Shown here: one piece after another, positions 1 through 10,311 of the stretch
Numbering within the stretch: the first letter of the stretch is position 1
Layout of the letters: each line of letters starts with the position of its first letter
Assembly: GCF_026262505.1 (NCBI RefSeq)
Contig: NC_067204.1
Span: forward strand, 24,087,300 to 24,151,299
DNA length: 64,000 nucleotides
Origin: Trichomonas vaginalis G3
Taxonomy: Eukaryota; Parabasalia; Trichomonadida; Trichomonadidae
Direction: 5' to 3'
Made by a program: the position numbers and the translations under genes
The notes under the pieces: generated by a model
Database searches by the model: none
What the model was told of the DNA's origin: nothing
What the model saw: the letters and a program-made list of their open reading frames with translations, nothing else

Positions 1-548
1 ATATAGGGAAACTTCTAATCTCTTATGGTTCCAAAATTAATGCAAACAGTATTGAAGGATACACTCCTCTTCATTTGGCGGCAATGCTAGATAGTAAAGA
101 TATGGCAAAACTCCTTATATTGCATGGTGCTGAAATTAATACAAAATGCTGTAATGGCCATACTGCTCTTCATATTGCTGCAGAAAATAATAGCATCGAA
201 ACGTCTAAACTTCTTATATTGCATGGTGCTGAAATTAATGCAAAAGGTAATGATGGCTATACTGCTCTTCATGTTGCTGCAGAAAATAATAGCATCGAAA
301 CAGCAGAACTTCTTATATTGAATGGTGCTGAAATTAATATAATTAATAAAAATGGACAAATTCCTCTTCATCTTTCAATAATTAAAAATAACATAAACAT
401 GTCAAATATACTTATTTCACATGGTGCTGATATTAATGCCAAAATGGATGATGAAACTCCTTTCAATTTTGCAGTAAATAACAAATTGAACGATATTGTA
501 GAATTACTTATCTCACATGGAGCTCCAATATCGTTCAATGATGTTTAA
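1..548 (+). CDS. Ankyrin-repeat protein, 3' end (5' part off the window)
   Basis: The frame is open from base 3 to the TAA at 546-548, so this is the C-terminal part of a longer protein. It consists wholly of 33-residue ankyrin repeats with the recurring core LILHGAEIN followed by TALHIAAENNS. About five repeats are visible, and the last ends LLISHGAPI shortly before the stop. Ankyrin repeats are protein-binding solenoids, and trichomonads carry very large families of them. The partner of this one cannot be told from sequence. The repeat cores are nearly identical at the DNA level, which fits recent repeat amplification. The next ankyrin gene begins 54 bases downstream on the same strand. Confidence 0.85.
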   Translation, partial: IGKLLISYGSKINANSIEGYTPLHLAAMLDSKDMAKLLILHGAEINTKCCNGHTALHIAAENNSIETSKLLILHGAEINAKGNDGYTALHVAAENNSIETAELLILNGAEINIINKNGQIPLHLSIIKNNINMSNILISHGADINAKMDDETPFNFAVNNKLNDIVELLISHGAPISFNDV

Positions 549-602
549 AAAATGTTATTGCTTCGATATATATTTCGACCAAAAAAAGTGCCATAAAATT
601 TT

Positions 603-1922
603 ATGGAGTTAGATAAATTTAGCTATCAAGTGCTTTTTAGTCTATATAATGATTACGATAATACATTTAATGAATTATACAGACTAAATACTTTCAATGA
701 AGGCGAAATCGAAAAAGTTTACAAAGATATCAAAACACAGTTGATCGAAACTAATTATTTTTCTCCATCTGATATCATAAAGATAATATCATCTATATCA
801 ATATACAATAACCGCTACATAAAGTCATATTGGATACTTTTCAAAAAGATATATGAAAAATATCATCCAAAACGGATCAAAAACATCTCTCCTCTTTTTG
901 ATTACTTTGTTTATAAAGAGTATGGGATCATTTTTGATGAAACTAATAAAATTGCCTGCAAAGAATATGAAATTAAAAATTATTCATTAGAAGTTCACGA
1001 ATTAAATACATCATACAGAGCAATAATGGATGATGACCTAAAATTGCTTATATCGATAGCAGAACAAGAAGAATTTGACAAAGATCAAAAGCTATTAAGT
1101 GATTTTTATCCAAAATTTCAAGGCGATTCATATCTTGAACTATGTTGTTATCATGGCTCTGTTGATTGTTTTAAATTTTTAAGAACAAAATTTCACTCGC
1201 AGATCACTGAAAAATGTCTATGGTATTCATTTTTGAGTGGAAACCAAGAGATTATGAGCGAATGTTTGAAATTTCAAAGACCTAATTTTGTTTGCATGGT
1301 TTTTGCAGTTATATCACACAACATTGATTTTGTTTCATTTCTTATGAACGAGTATAATTTAAGGATTGACTTAACTTCATGTGGAACTTACAATAATCTT
1401 CAATCATTTTTAGTATATTTAGATCAAACAAAAGATATCAACAGTTGTTTTGTGTATTCTCCTCTTTTCAGAATTCCTTCAGTCTGCGAATACTTACTTT
1501 CTCATGGTGCAAGTGTCAATGCAAAAGACGAAATGTGGAAAACAGCACTGCAAGTTGCAGCAATGAATGACCTTAAAAATATTGCAGAATTTCTTATTTC
1601 ACATGGTGCAAATGTCAATGAGCAAAATTCTAATGGGTGGACATCTCTAATTATTGCATCAAATAATAATTGCATTGAAACTGCAGAAACTCTTCTATTA
1701 CATGGGGCAGATGTAAATGCAAAAGAGTATAGAGGAGGGAGTTCTCTCCATTGGACATCCTGGACTAATAGCAAAGAAGCAGTTGAACTACTTCTTATGC
1801 ATGGTGCTGATATTGATGCTAGAGATCATCATGGGAAAAGTCCTCTTGACTACGCAATAGAAAACAACAGTAAAGTAGTAGCCGATTTTCTTATAGCGCA
1901 TGGTGCAAGTGTAACTAAATAG
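603..1922 (+). CDS. Ankyrin-repeat protein with helical N-terminal domain (439 aa)
   Basis: This is a complete intronless gene with an ATG at 603 and a TAG at 1920-1922. Residues 1 to about 280 form an alpha-helical region rich in aromatic, Asp and Glu residues. It resembles the N-terminal region (DUF3447-like) that precedes ankyrin repeats in trichomonad and Entamoeba proteins. About five ankyrin repeats follow from residue 285, with cores LLSHGASVN, LISHGANVN, LLLHGADVN, LLMHGADID and LIAHGASV. The start is the first ATG after the A-rich spacer downstream of the preceding ankyrin gene. No signal peptide or membrane segment is visible. The product is probably a cytosolic scaffold, but its function is unknown. 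Confidence 0.88.
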   Translation: MELDKFSYQVLFSLYNDYDNTFNELYRLNTFNEGEIEKVYKDIKTQLIETNYFSPSDIIKIISSISIYNNRYIKSYWILFKKIYEKYHPKRIKNISPLFDYFVYKEYGIIFDETNKIACKEYEIKNYSLEVHELNTSYRAIMDDDLKLLISIAEQEEFDKDQKLLSDFYPKFQGDSYLELCCYHGSVDCFKFLRTKFHSQITEKCLWYSFLSGNQEIMSECLKFQRPNFVCMVFAVISHNIDFVSFLMNEYNLRIDLTSCGTYNNLQSFLVYLDQTKDINSCFVYSPLFRIPSVCEYLLSHGASVNAKDEMWKTALQVAAMNDLKNIAEFLISHGANVNEQNSNGWTSLIIASNNNCIETAETLLLHGADVNAKEYRGGSSLHWTSWTNSKEAVELLLMHGADIDARDHHGKSPLDYAIENNSKVVADFLIAHGASVTK

Positions 1923-2621
1923 TAGAAAGAATCTTTCATGCCCTAACTTTTTTGGATGATTTTTGAGTTGGGGAAAAAAAAATACCGATTATTTTTTTTC
2001 GAAACTGAGCTATATAAAGAAATAAATAACACATTTATACTATATAAATGTGTGCATATTTTAAATATAAATATGTATTATTATTTATTTTTATGGAAAT
2101 AGAAAATTATATTCATGAATTTAGGATTAAATACTGTTATATTATAGTATCATGTAGAGTTTTTGTATGATATTATGAATATCTTATTCATTTATGCGTG
2201 TAGCATTACAAGTAGATATATTACAAATTTTCAAAATCTTCAAAATACTTACTTTTTTGGTTTAACTAATTGCCTATTTGAGAATTCGGCGATATGCATT
2301 TTTTTCGCTAAAAATGTGCTTTTTGATTTCGAAATTTTAGAACCGTTATTTTTTTGAAGATTTATCAAAAATTCCAATATTACAGATGTATGTTATTTTA
2401 TGTACTCTATTAGAATGTCTGCTTGTTTTCGAGTTTTGATCAAAATAGAAACATAAGAAATCTCTTTATCTCCTCATATGGTGCATATTTTCACGTTCTG
2501 AGAGCGGAAAACGCATTTTTGGAATGCATAGATTCCGAATCACATGGGAAAAATTAGGTTTTAATAAGAAAATATACAATTTATGAAGTAATAAAACATA
2601 TAGTAGTATAAAAATGAAAAA
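1923..2621. other. Intergenic A+T-rich sequence
   Basis: There is no convincing gene here. A short plus-strand open frame (2163-2357) has low complexity and no recognisable domain. The stretch separates the ankyrin gene from the 3' end of a minus-strand gene remnant. Confidence 0.6.
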
Positions 2622-3562
2622 CTATTTCCTCATTGGTAACGTATAAAAGTGAAACAGCCTAAAAAATCGGAAAAATTTGTATCTTTTCGCTCGTTTCAGC
2701 CAACGAAAGCCCCCGACAACACAGTGAAACAGCAATTTAACAATTTTCCAGCATAAGCATGCGAATAGTACAAAAGCAATTCCGAGATGCCACCACAGTA
2801 AAGTTTCAACACTGTATGTATCAGAAGGAAACAGATGCGAAGTAAAGAAGCTTGGCAAGGAAATTAATGTTGAATACAAGAACAAAACCCAGTTAGAGTC
2901 GCTCATAAAGGTTCCTTTATTATAAAATATCTGAATAAGTAAGAATCCTGCAAGTGTTACAAAGTATGGTGTGCAACATTTGATTCCTCCAGAATCAAGA
3001 GTTATTAAAATGCCGAACAACGTAAAAATCCTACAAAACCAAATACAACAAGATAATAAGAAATCTGATTGGCGAAATATTGAATAAATTTTATTTGAAT
3101 CAGCCCGTCCTTCTATTGCTGCTCCGATTTTAACCCGAACTTTGTATAAGGAATAATTTTATCGCCTAACTTTTGGCCAATAACTGTCACGCTTTTTGGT
3201 CTCCAAAATTCTATATATAGGCCTGGAGAAGAATTTTTCGTGAGTGTAAAGGTATTTCCATGATATGATAATCCTGAAAGTGTGAAAGGTCCTGCTTCAA
3301 TTTCACGAGAAAGAAATTGAACTTCATCAATGATGACATCATCACTATCGTCGTCATAAATTTGTTTCCTTGATAAGAAACCACAATAAATTGGAATATC
3401 AAACTTTGGATCAGTTATTGCCTGGTATTTGATTTTGTCTGTATTATATACTACCAATTGACCATCTGGGACTGTTGTTGGATCTTCTTCAATATTGATC
3501 GAATTAAATGTATCTTTAAGGATACCCTTACATTGCGTAGTTAGAAAGAGAATATGATATTG
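2622..3562 (-). pseudogene. Decayed gene: soluble beta-rich domain plus membrane segments
   Basis: Two minus-strand open frames lie head to tail. The upstream one (3562-3113, about 149 codons) has no ATG, is preceded by an in-frame TGA, and encodes a soluble, probably beta-rich domain with an acidic DDDSDD run. The downstream one (about 3070-2622) lies in a different frame and encodes at least three hydrophobic segments, one containing LLWWHLGIAFVLFACLCW, and then a basic tail rich in K, R and F. The order of soluble domain then C-terminal membrane cluster suggests one former membrane-protein gene with a frameshift and a missing 5' end. No trichomonad-type intron signals were seen between the parts. 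The topology loosely recalls TMEM43-like proteins, but that is only a guess. Confidence 0.4.
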
Positions 3563-5370
3563 TCATGATTGCTAAAGTTTTAGGCTCCAGAAATGAATAT
3601 ACATCAAACTGAAACAATTGATAAATTGAATGAACTTTTGAGAGGTTCTCAAATAAAAAAAATTATCTAATTTTTTACAATATTACTATTATTTTATCCA
3701 CATATGTATATATAGTAATTTGAGAAAACTTTTAGGAAAAAATAAGTTTAATAAAAATCTGAATTTTACTTGTTGTGGGATTGTTATTAATTGACACTCC
3801 AGACGTATTACTAATAGTTATGCGTATGCAATTAAAGTATTTCTGATGGACAAAATGTGAGATTTATATCAGATAATTCATTTCTACTATTAAGTTATTC
3901 ATTTATGAGTTTGCACTTATTCGCACTAAATAAATAACTATTAAAAATTGTTTTAATTAATTGACACCATATAATAGAGTGAATTTTGTTTGATCAAACA
4001 ACAATAGATGATAGATATAAAGCCAAGAAACTTGCTATTAATATGCTCTACTTGCTATTTCAATGTAAGTATGATATTTTCTAAATGTTTCGTTCAGATA
4101 ACTTAGATATATTAGTCAAAATTTGAAATTTTAATAGCACATATATTAAAAATAATTATTATTCATAAAAGATTAATGAAATAGTAAAAAAATCAATCAA
4201 ATTATAAAAATACAACATTTAGAAGAATTCTTATTATCCTTCAAAAAGTCAGTATTTCTGCTGTAATTTTCTACAACATTGTAGTTATTGCACTTTGTCT
4301 ATGGATTTGTATATATGTTATATATAAATTATATATCTAAACTGCCCATAAGTGCAATTTTTATATAAATTGTTTATTTCTTTAACAATTTCATATGAAA
4401 TATGCTTTTTTAAGCGTATCAAAGCTGTGTTCTTAATGTGCATGGATATATCAAGAAAAATGTCGAAAAAAAATGTGAATTCACAAATTCACTGAATTTT
4501 CACCGTTTTTTGAATTTTGCTACAGCACTAATATTAAATAATACTAAAATCTTCTGTCTTTGTAAAAGAATAAATTCTGACAAAAAGTGCTCGTTTAAAT
4601 TTAATGATCATCTGTATGACTAAGTGGTAAAAAGTGTTTATGACCAAAAAGGGTTACATGCTTAGTCTATTTTTCTGACAGGATACTCTAGATTTACATG
4701 ATCTCTATTTCATATCTCCGTTTTTAGATTCTTCGACAGATTTTATGATAGAAAACCAAGATTAACAAATTTCCGGCATGTTAATGAAGAAATCTGCAGC
4801 TACCCTCAATATTATTTCAATAATCAGTATCGTTTCTCTTACAATTTATTTTTTTCTCAATAATTTAACAAGAAATAACAATACACACTTGGTTTTACGT
4901 ATAAAAGCTAAGTGTCGAACTTAATCAACTTTACTTACTTAGCAAATGAATATTTTTGTGGTTGCGAGTTCTGAATGCTGAAGTTTTAGATTTCTCTATA
5001 AATGATATCATTGCACTTACAATGTTGTTCCAGCCTATCGCATAAATCATAGAAAATCCAAAAAAAAAAATAATATAAAGAAAATTCATGTCATGAAGTT
5101 CAAAAAATACCGTGTAACATTAAAATTTATTATGCATAATACATTTTAGCTATTATTGATTTTTTTTAATTTTCGAGAAATTGAATGGTGAGTCCGATAG
5201 AGAAATTTTTAAAAATCCTAGTGCCTCATAGAAGTAATTTCCCTCGTCTCCCATACTTCCAAATGTATGCATATGACATAAACTTTTATGCATTACACAA
5301 GTGGCCAATAATATCTATAGAGTAAAAAATTAGAAATTTAATTTTTTTATATGATAGTTATATTTCAGAT
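3563..5370. other. Long A+T-rich intergenic region
   Basis: About 1.8 kb without a supportable gene. The only plus-strand open frame of note (4438-4623, 61 codons) has no recognisable features. Homopolymer runs of A and T are frequent and no clear repeat was found. Confidence 0.55.
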
Positions 5371-5604
5371 TTGCGAGCGTAACTTTTTTTTCCATGGCAT
5401 GCTTGTTTTAAGAGCAAATGATCAAAATCGTCCTTCAATTATTGAAGGAGCTGATATCTTTTGAAAATTGAATTGAAAGGGTATTCAATTTTCAAATTTC
5501 CTCTCAATTTTGGAAACATATCAACTCTATGAATTAACAATTATGTGCCTTCACAGTTTATCAGTCATATAAGGTGCTTATAAAGAAAAAAGTTACGCTC
5601 GCAA
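5371..5604. mobile_element. Short terminal-inverted-repeat element (about 234 bp)
   Basis: The ends are near-perfect inverted repeats: TTGCGAGCGTAACTTTTTTT at 5371-5390 and its complement at about 5585-5604. There is no coding capacity, so this fits a MITE-like non-autonomous DNA transposon. No convincing target-site duplication was recognised. The family is unassigned. Confidence 0.5.
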
Positions 5605-5931
5605 AATATGTTTTTATATAGATTTCACATAAAATAATTATGTAATTTCTAAAAAGAATATTTTTGTTCTTGAATATTAAAGTGTATTGTAGTTTAAAAA
5701 GTTTTAAATATGTTGCTAAAATTTCAGGTTTATAGCTCATGTCTAGCATGACTTCTTCGTATGCGCAAAAAATCTGACACGTAAGGGTATCCTTAAGTAA
5801 CTTATTTATATATTTTATTCAAGCGTAACATAATTCATAATAAATCATAGCAATGGAGAATATGTAAATAAGTACTCTTTCAGGACTCAAAAAATTTTCA
5901 ATCATAGAAAATGTATTTTTTATAATTTTGC
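5605..5931. other. Intergenic spacer
   Basis: A+T-rich spacer between two inverted-repeat elements. No gene is seen. It holds the left copy (5924-5931) of the 8-base direct repeat that flanks the next element. Confidence 0.5.
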
Positions 5932-6581
5932 GAGTGCGGGACAAATTTGCCAGGTGTCACTTTTTCAATAACCTTAAATTACGCTTTTCTAATTTTTAAA
6001 ATAACCTTAAATTATATTTGAAGAAATTATGTCTATGATATATGTTTTATGCTAGAATCTTGGAGTTTTCATGCACTACACAAGAGCTCCAAGGTTCCAA
6101 GAGTGAATGCTCAATAGCAATTATAGAGATGTACCTTTTCAAAATGACTTTTACTGATTAAATTTAATCAATAGAAGACATTTTGAAAAGGTACCTCTAC
6201 AATTAGATATACAAGAGATTCAAAGCTTCATTTCAGATAGATTTGAAACTTTGAAACTCTTGGTAGATTTTGAGTGAATGCTGACAATCATCTTTGAGAA
6301 GGTTTTCTTTAAGAAAACCTTCTCAAAGAGGTTTCTCAGGAGCACTGAGGCTCCCTTTCGTAATGATTGGGAGCCTTGGGGCTCCTGAGACGAAGAATGG
6401 CTTCGCCGAATCTTTGATCAGCAGAGGCCAAATGAAAAGGCCTCTGCTGATGGATTCTCAGGAGCCCTGAGGCTCCCTTTCGTAATGAATGGGAGCCTTG
6501 GGGCTCCTGCAGCAGAGTATCGCTCCGCTCCATTAAATTTTTTTAAAAAAAGTGCCGTGTGGCAAATTTGTCCTGTTCCCT
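5932..6581. mobile_element. MITE-like foldback element with TIRs, internal hairpins and candidate 8-bp target duplication
   Basis: The left end reads GGGACAAATTTGCC, then GTGTCACTTTTT. The right end is its imperfect complement, with GGCAAATTTGTCCTG preceded by AAAAAAAGTGCC. AATTTTGC flanks both sides (5924-5931 and 6582-6589), which fits the 8-base target duplication of hAT-type elements. Inside are several long hairpins: an inverted repeat around 6118-6204, a GAGAAGGTTTTC hairpin near 6296-6328, two copies of an imperfect GAGGCTCCC/GGGAGCC hairpin (about 6340-6390 and 6455-6510), and a CAGCAGAGGCC hairpin (6420-6451). The inner part is clearly G+C richer than its surroundings. No transposase is encoded. 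Confidence 0.6.
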
Positions 6582-7121
6582 AATTTTGCCAAAAGACATA
6601 AATGACATCGTTGGGAGCAAATGATTGATGATTATCTGATGAAAGTTGTTAAGCAACACAAATCCAATCATTTTTAAAAGCTAATTTGTAGATAATTTTA
6701 ACGTGGCATAATTTTTTTGGGTCTCACATTTTCTTGAGGGTCTTGGGTATTATTTAAAAAAAGTTGTCCAATTGGGAAATTTTGAATAGTCTACAATACT
6801 TACAAAAGAAGTTTATATTCTCATTGATAGGCAAATATTTTGTTTTTTGCGATCAAGCACAAAAAAAAAACGATCAAAGTGGCTCTCAACGTGTAAGAAT
6901 ACGAATTCTTTGCCACGTTGTAGATAAATAGATGCCAAATGCCACGTGCTGGCATTCATATCAGGAGCTTTATATTCTAAATATATATGCTCTTGTAGGA
7001 AAAATTAAAAAATTCTATTGCATATTACACTTTTCCGATATTTTTGGGGTTGCATTTTGTCTCTGACAAAAAGTCGGAAAAAAATTTTAAAATTTTTAAT
7101 AAAAAAGATAAAAAAATCGAT
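6582..7121. other. Intergenic region downstream of the coiled-coil gene
   Basis: No gene is seen. Sequence is A+T-rich with short A and T runs, lying at the 3' side of the minus-strand coiled-coil gene. Confidence 0.5.
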
Positions 7122-10100
7122 TTATTTAGAAAGAAGTAATTGAGCAACAGAATCTTCAGTTGTTTGGCGATCTGATGCCTTTGTCATTTTCCTGATTGCG
7201 TTGTCAATCTTTGACAATCTGTCTAACTCACTTTTAGCCTTAGAAATCAACTGTTTGTAAGATCTTTCAGAGAGTGCAGATTCATTAGTATTTGCATAAG
7301 ATTTGAGTTCATTTGCAGCGAAAATGATGAGATGGTTCTTCTCATTATCACTCTGTTCCTGTTGTTTAGAAATTCTTGCGTTGCAATCTGTTTCAATCTT
7401 CATCATTTCAGAGATATGTCTTGACTCAGATAACTTCAATTCTCTGTCGCATTCTTCCTTTGTAATTCGAACTTCTTCAATCAATGTCTTCTTCTTGCGT
7501 TTAAGCTTAGAAAGCTGTTTCTGTAACTCCTTGATTTTCGCGTCAAATGTCTTGATTTCATTTGTAAGTTTTTCGATTGTTTGACGCTGATTTTCAGAGT
7601 TTTCTTTAAGTGATTCAATTGCTTTTTCATAGTTATCAATTATCTCTGCTTTCTCTTCTTCATGATGTTTCTTTTCATTTGCCAATTCTTCTTCCATGTT
7701 GTTTCTTTCATCCTTGTTCTTTGCTTCCTTCTCGAGAAGTGTTTCTTTCTGGGAATTGATGACTTGTTTCAATCTCTCGATTTCTTGTGCTGCATCTTCT
7801 AACTCACTTTCTGTCATGTTAAGACGTTCTTCTGCTTGTCTTATTTCAGCGCGCAATGACTGATCCAAGCGAGTTATTTCGTCTGCTGTTGATTGTGCTG
7901 CGTTCTCCTGTTCAGCCATCATTGTTGACTGCAAGTTGTCGTTGTTTTTGCGTGCTTCTCTCAAGAGCTGTGTCAATTCTTGGTTCCTTCTCTTCAATGA
8001 TGAAATTTCTGATGTCGCCTGAACTAAATTTGCAGAAATTTCTTCGAGTTTGGCGGATTTCTCATCGAGATCTGCTTGTAAATCAGATTTCTCTGTTTGG
8101 TATTTCTTCTGTAATACTTCTAGTTGTTGTTTCAAGTCTTTAACTCTTCTGTTTCTTGACTCCAAATTGTTTGCTCTTTGTTCCAATGTTTGTTTCAAAT
8201 TCTGGAATGTTTCAGTGAGATCTTCATCATCTCCAAACATTTCTTTGAACAGGTTATTCGTCTGTTCGTACTGGTTGTTCTTTCTTCTCATTTCATCGAA
8301 TGATTTCTTGAGATCTGTCACTTCTTTTACAATTGTTTTTCCGCTGTCAGAAATGAAGAAATCGATGTTCTTCGCGTCACCGGAATAAGCAATTGTCAAA
8401 TCAACGATGAACGTGTTCAATATTGATTTGAAGTTTGCGAGTGTTTCGTTTGCTTCAAATGCTGCTGCATCGCTTTCATCAACATTCTTATTGTAGTAAT
8501 CAGCGATTGCTTTGAACGCGTTTCTTAATTTCGATGATGTCTGGAGAGCTTCGTTGTTTCCGATTGCTGCAACTTGGTCACTGAGTTCTGTATCGAATCC
8601 GGAGAATCTCCATGCTGATGATGGTAAAATGTCGTCTTCCGTGACAGTTGGTTTCGTTTCGTATCTGTGTTCTGCTTCTGTCAAATCCGCTGTCAATTTT
8701 CTGATCTGTTTGTCACATCTCGAGAGTTCTGACTCTAAATGATTTGCGTGGGCGGACAATCTCGCGAGTTCACCTTTAGTTGATATTGCCTCGTTGATTG
8801 CTGCTGAGATCTGCTTCTTTTGTTCGGAAATTGTTTGTTCAAGTAAATTAATTTTCTTCTTGAATTGGTCTTGCTCTTTCTTCTGTGTTTTCTCTGGATT
8901 CTCTTTCAGTGGACTCAAATTAGATAATGTCTTCCTAACTGTCTCTAATTCAAGCACTGTTTCGGAATGAACAGTGGTCAATGCATCAAATGTCACTTTT
9001 TGTTTAGAAACATTTAATTCTAATTGTTGGCGGGCTTGTGAAGCTTCTGCGAGCTTCTTCTGGAGATCATCCTTCTTGGCATTGACAAGCTGAAGCTCTG
9101 CGGTCAATTCGGAGTTACGGGTGTTGAGATGATCTAATTCTTGATCGGCGGCTGTACGTTGTGAAACTCTGGAGGTCGTAGATGGTTCTGGTTGGGCTAT
9201 GGTAACACTTCTGGAGGTAACTGGTGTCCTCTTTGGTGTAGTATTCGTTGGTTTCGGAGAATTCAAAATTGAGCCCTCGTTAGGGATATTTATGACTGTA
9301 GATTCGTGAAGAGCGGATCGTGTATTGGCAATGTCTGATTTGAGAGCATCGATCTTGTTCTCAAGTGTTGTAATTGTTTGTTTCTGATCTTGTTGTTGCT
9401 GTGAAGCTTCTTCTTGTGTCGCTTTGAGCTTCTGCTCGTATTGCTTGATTTGGATTGTGTACTTGGACTCTTGTTCCTTGAGTTTACGCTGAGCAATGTT
9501 CAATTGCTCCTCAAGAGAAACGCATGTGTCCATAAGCTGCTTGTTTTTGTTGCTAAGGGATCGCAACTTGTTCTTCATGTTAGCGACGTCTGGAGCTGGT
9601 TGCGAAATTGGAGTCTTTGTTGGAGATTTCTTTGGAGAGCCTTCTGCTTTCTTTGGCGAGCCAGCTTTGGCGTCACTATCCTTCCTCTCTTCTAAATATG
9701 TGATAACATCTTCGATTGAAGAGAAATCTTCTGAGAAACTGTAATTTGCGGCAGAAATGACGTTCTGGTTCTTAGTCTTGAGTAATTTAATTTCGGATTC
9801 AAGAGAATCTTTGTCGCTGACGGCGTCGTCTAAGTCTTTGGAAAGTTTTTCTATTGTTTGGTTTAATTCTGACTTAACGCGATCAATTTCTCCGTTAAGA
9901 TCTTTCTGATCGATTTGGCGTTGCTCATCGTGAGCCTTACGCTGATCAGCAAGCTTTTGGTTAGATTCTTCAAGCTGCTTCGATAAGATCTCAATCCTGT
10001 GGTTCAAATCTTCGTTCTCGAGTGAAAGAGATCTAATCTTTTGCTGCTGATCTTCGCTCTTGGCTGTAACTGCCTTCAAAGTGTCACTAAGGGTTATTGC

Positions 10101-10223
10101 TTGATTGAACTGTGCTTTTAAGACTTCATTCTCCTTTGTGAGCACGGCAACTTTGTCTTCAAGCTCTTGCAAGCGACCTTCGTCTACCTGCTGCTCGGGA
10201 TCATATTCTTCATCTGAGTTCAT
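7122..10223 (-). CDS. Large coiled-coil protein (1033 aa)
   Basis: A complete intronless frame from the ATG at 10221-10223 to the TAA at 7122-7124. Most of the protein is heptad-like and rich in E, K, Q, L and S: about residues 15-135, 215-310, 360-520 and 650 to near the C-terminus. A Pro/Lys/Ser linker near residue 190-215 contains SPKKAEGSPKKSPTKTP, and a second basic linker (TPKRTPVTSR) lies near residue 330. A probably globular, less charged segment around 530-620 contains SSAWRFSGFD. It resembles the long coiled-coil proteins of trichomonads often labelled 'viral A-type inclusion protein', a name that reflects only the coiled coil. A structural, cytoskeletal or Golgi tether role is possible but unproven. 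Codon use is less A+T-biased than in the ankyrin genes, suggesting an expressed, constrained gene. Confidence 0.88.
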   Translation of the reverse strand: MNSDEEYDPEQQVDEGRLQELEDKVAVLTKENEVLKAQFNQAITLSDTLKAVTAKSEDQQQKIRSLSLENEDLNHRIEILSKQLEESNQKLADQRKAHDEQRQIDQKDLNGEIDRVKSELNQTIEKLSKDLDDAVSDKDSLESEIKLLKTKNQNVISAANYSFSEDFSSIEDVITYLEERKDSDAKAGSPKKAEGSPKKSPTKTPISQPAPDVANMKNKLRSLSNKNKQLMDTCVSLEEQLNIAQRKLKEQESKYTIQIKQYEQKLKATQEEASQQQQDQKQTITTLENKIDALKSDIANTRSALHESTVINIPNEGSILNSPKPTNTTPKRTPVTSRSVTIAQPEPSTTSRVSQRTAADQELDHLNTRNSELTAELQLVNAKKDDLQKKLAEASQARQQLELNVSKQKVTFDALTTVHSETVLELETVRKTLSNLSPLKENPEKTQKKEQDQFKKKINLLEQTISEQKKQISAAINEAISTKGELARLSAHANHLESELSRCDKQIRKLTADLTEAEHRYETKPTVTEDDILPSSAWRFSGFDTELSDQVAAIGNNEALQTSSKLRNAFKAIADYYNKNVDESDAAAFEANETLANFKSILNTFIVDLTIAYSGDAKNIDFFISDSGKTIVKEVTDLKKSFDEMRRKNNQYEQTNNLFKEMFGDDEDLTETFQNLKQTLEQRANNLESRNRRVKDLKQQLEVLQKKYQTEKSDLQADLDEKSAKLEEISANLVQATSEISSLKRRNQELTQLLREARKNNDNLQSTMMAEQENAAQSTADEITRLDQSLRAEIRQAEERLNMTESELEDAAQEIERLKQVINSQKETLLEKEAKNKDERNNMEEELANEKKHHEEEKAEIIDNYEKAIESLKENSENQRQTIEKLTNEIKTFDAKIKELQKQLSKLKRKKKTLIEEVRITKEECDRELKLSESRHISEMMKIETDCNARISKQQEQSDNEKNHLIIFAANELKSYANTNESALSERSYKQLISKAKSELDRLSKIDNAIRKMTKASDRQTTEDSVAQLLLSK

Positions 10224-10311
10224 TATTTTTATCGCAAAAACGTGACAATGTGCTCAATATGAATTTTGAGAGCTTGGTTATTCACAGTTTTAACTAATTA
10301 TTCTTAATAAT

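Noticed and set aside
1923-2621. Possible intron or exon of the neighbouring genes
   Set aside because: No trichomonad-type splice signals and no coding similarity to either neighbour.
4438-4623. 61-codon open frame
   Set aside because: No domain, no paralog and composition like the surrounding intergenic DNA.
6336-6533. 65-codon minus-strand frame in a G+C-rich spot
   Set aside because: It lies wholly inside the hairpins of the MITE-like element; its residues mirror the inverted repeat.
7303-9744. Several plus-strand frames of 68-112 codons
   Set aside because: Shadows of the coiled-coil gene on the other strand, rich in Ser, Phe and Leu as expected from reversed Glu/Lys codons.
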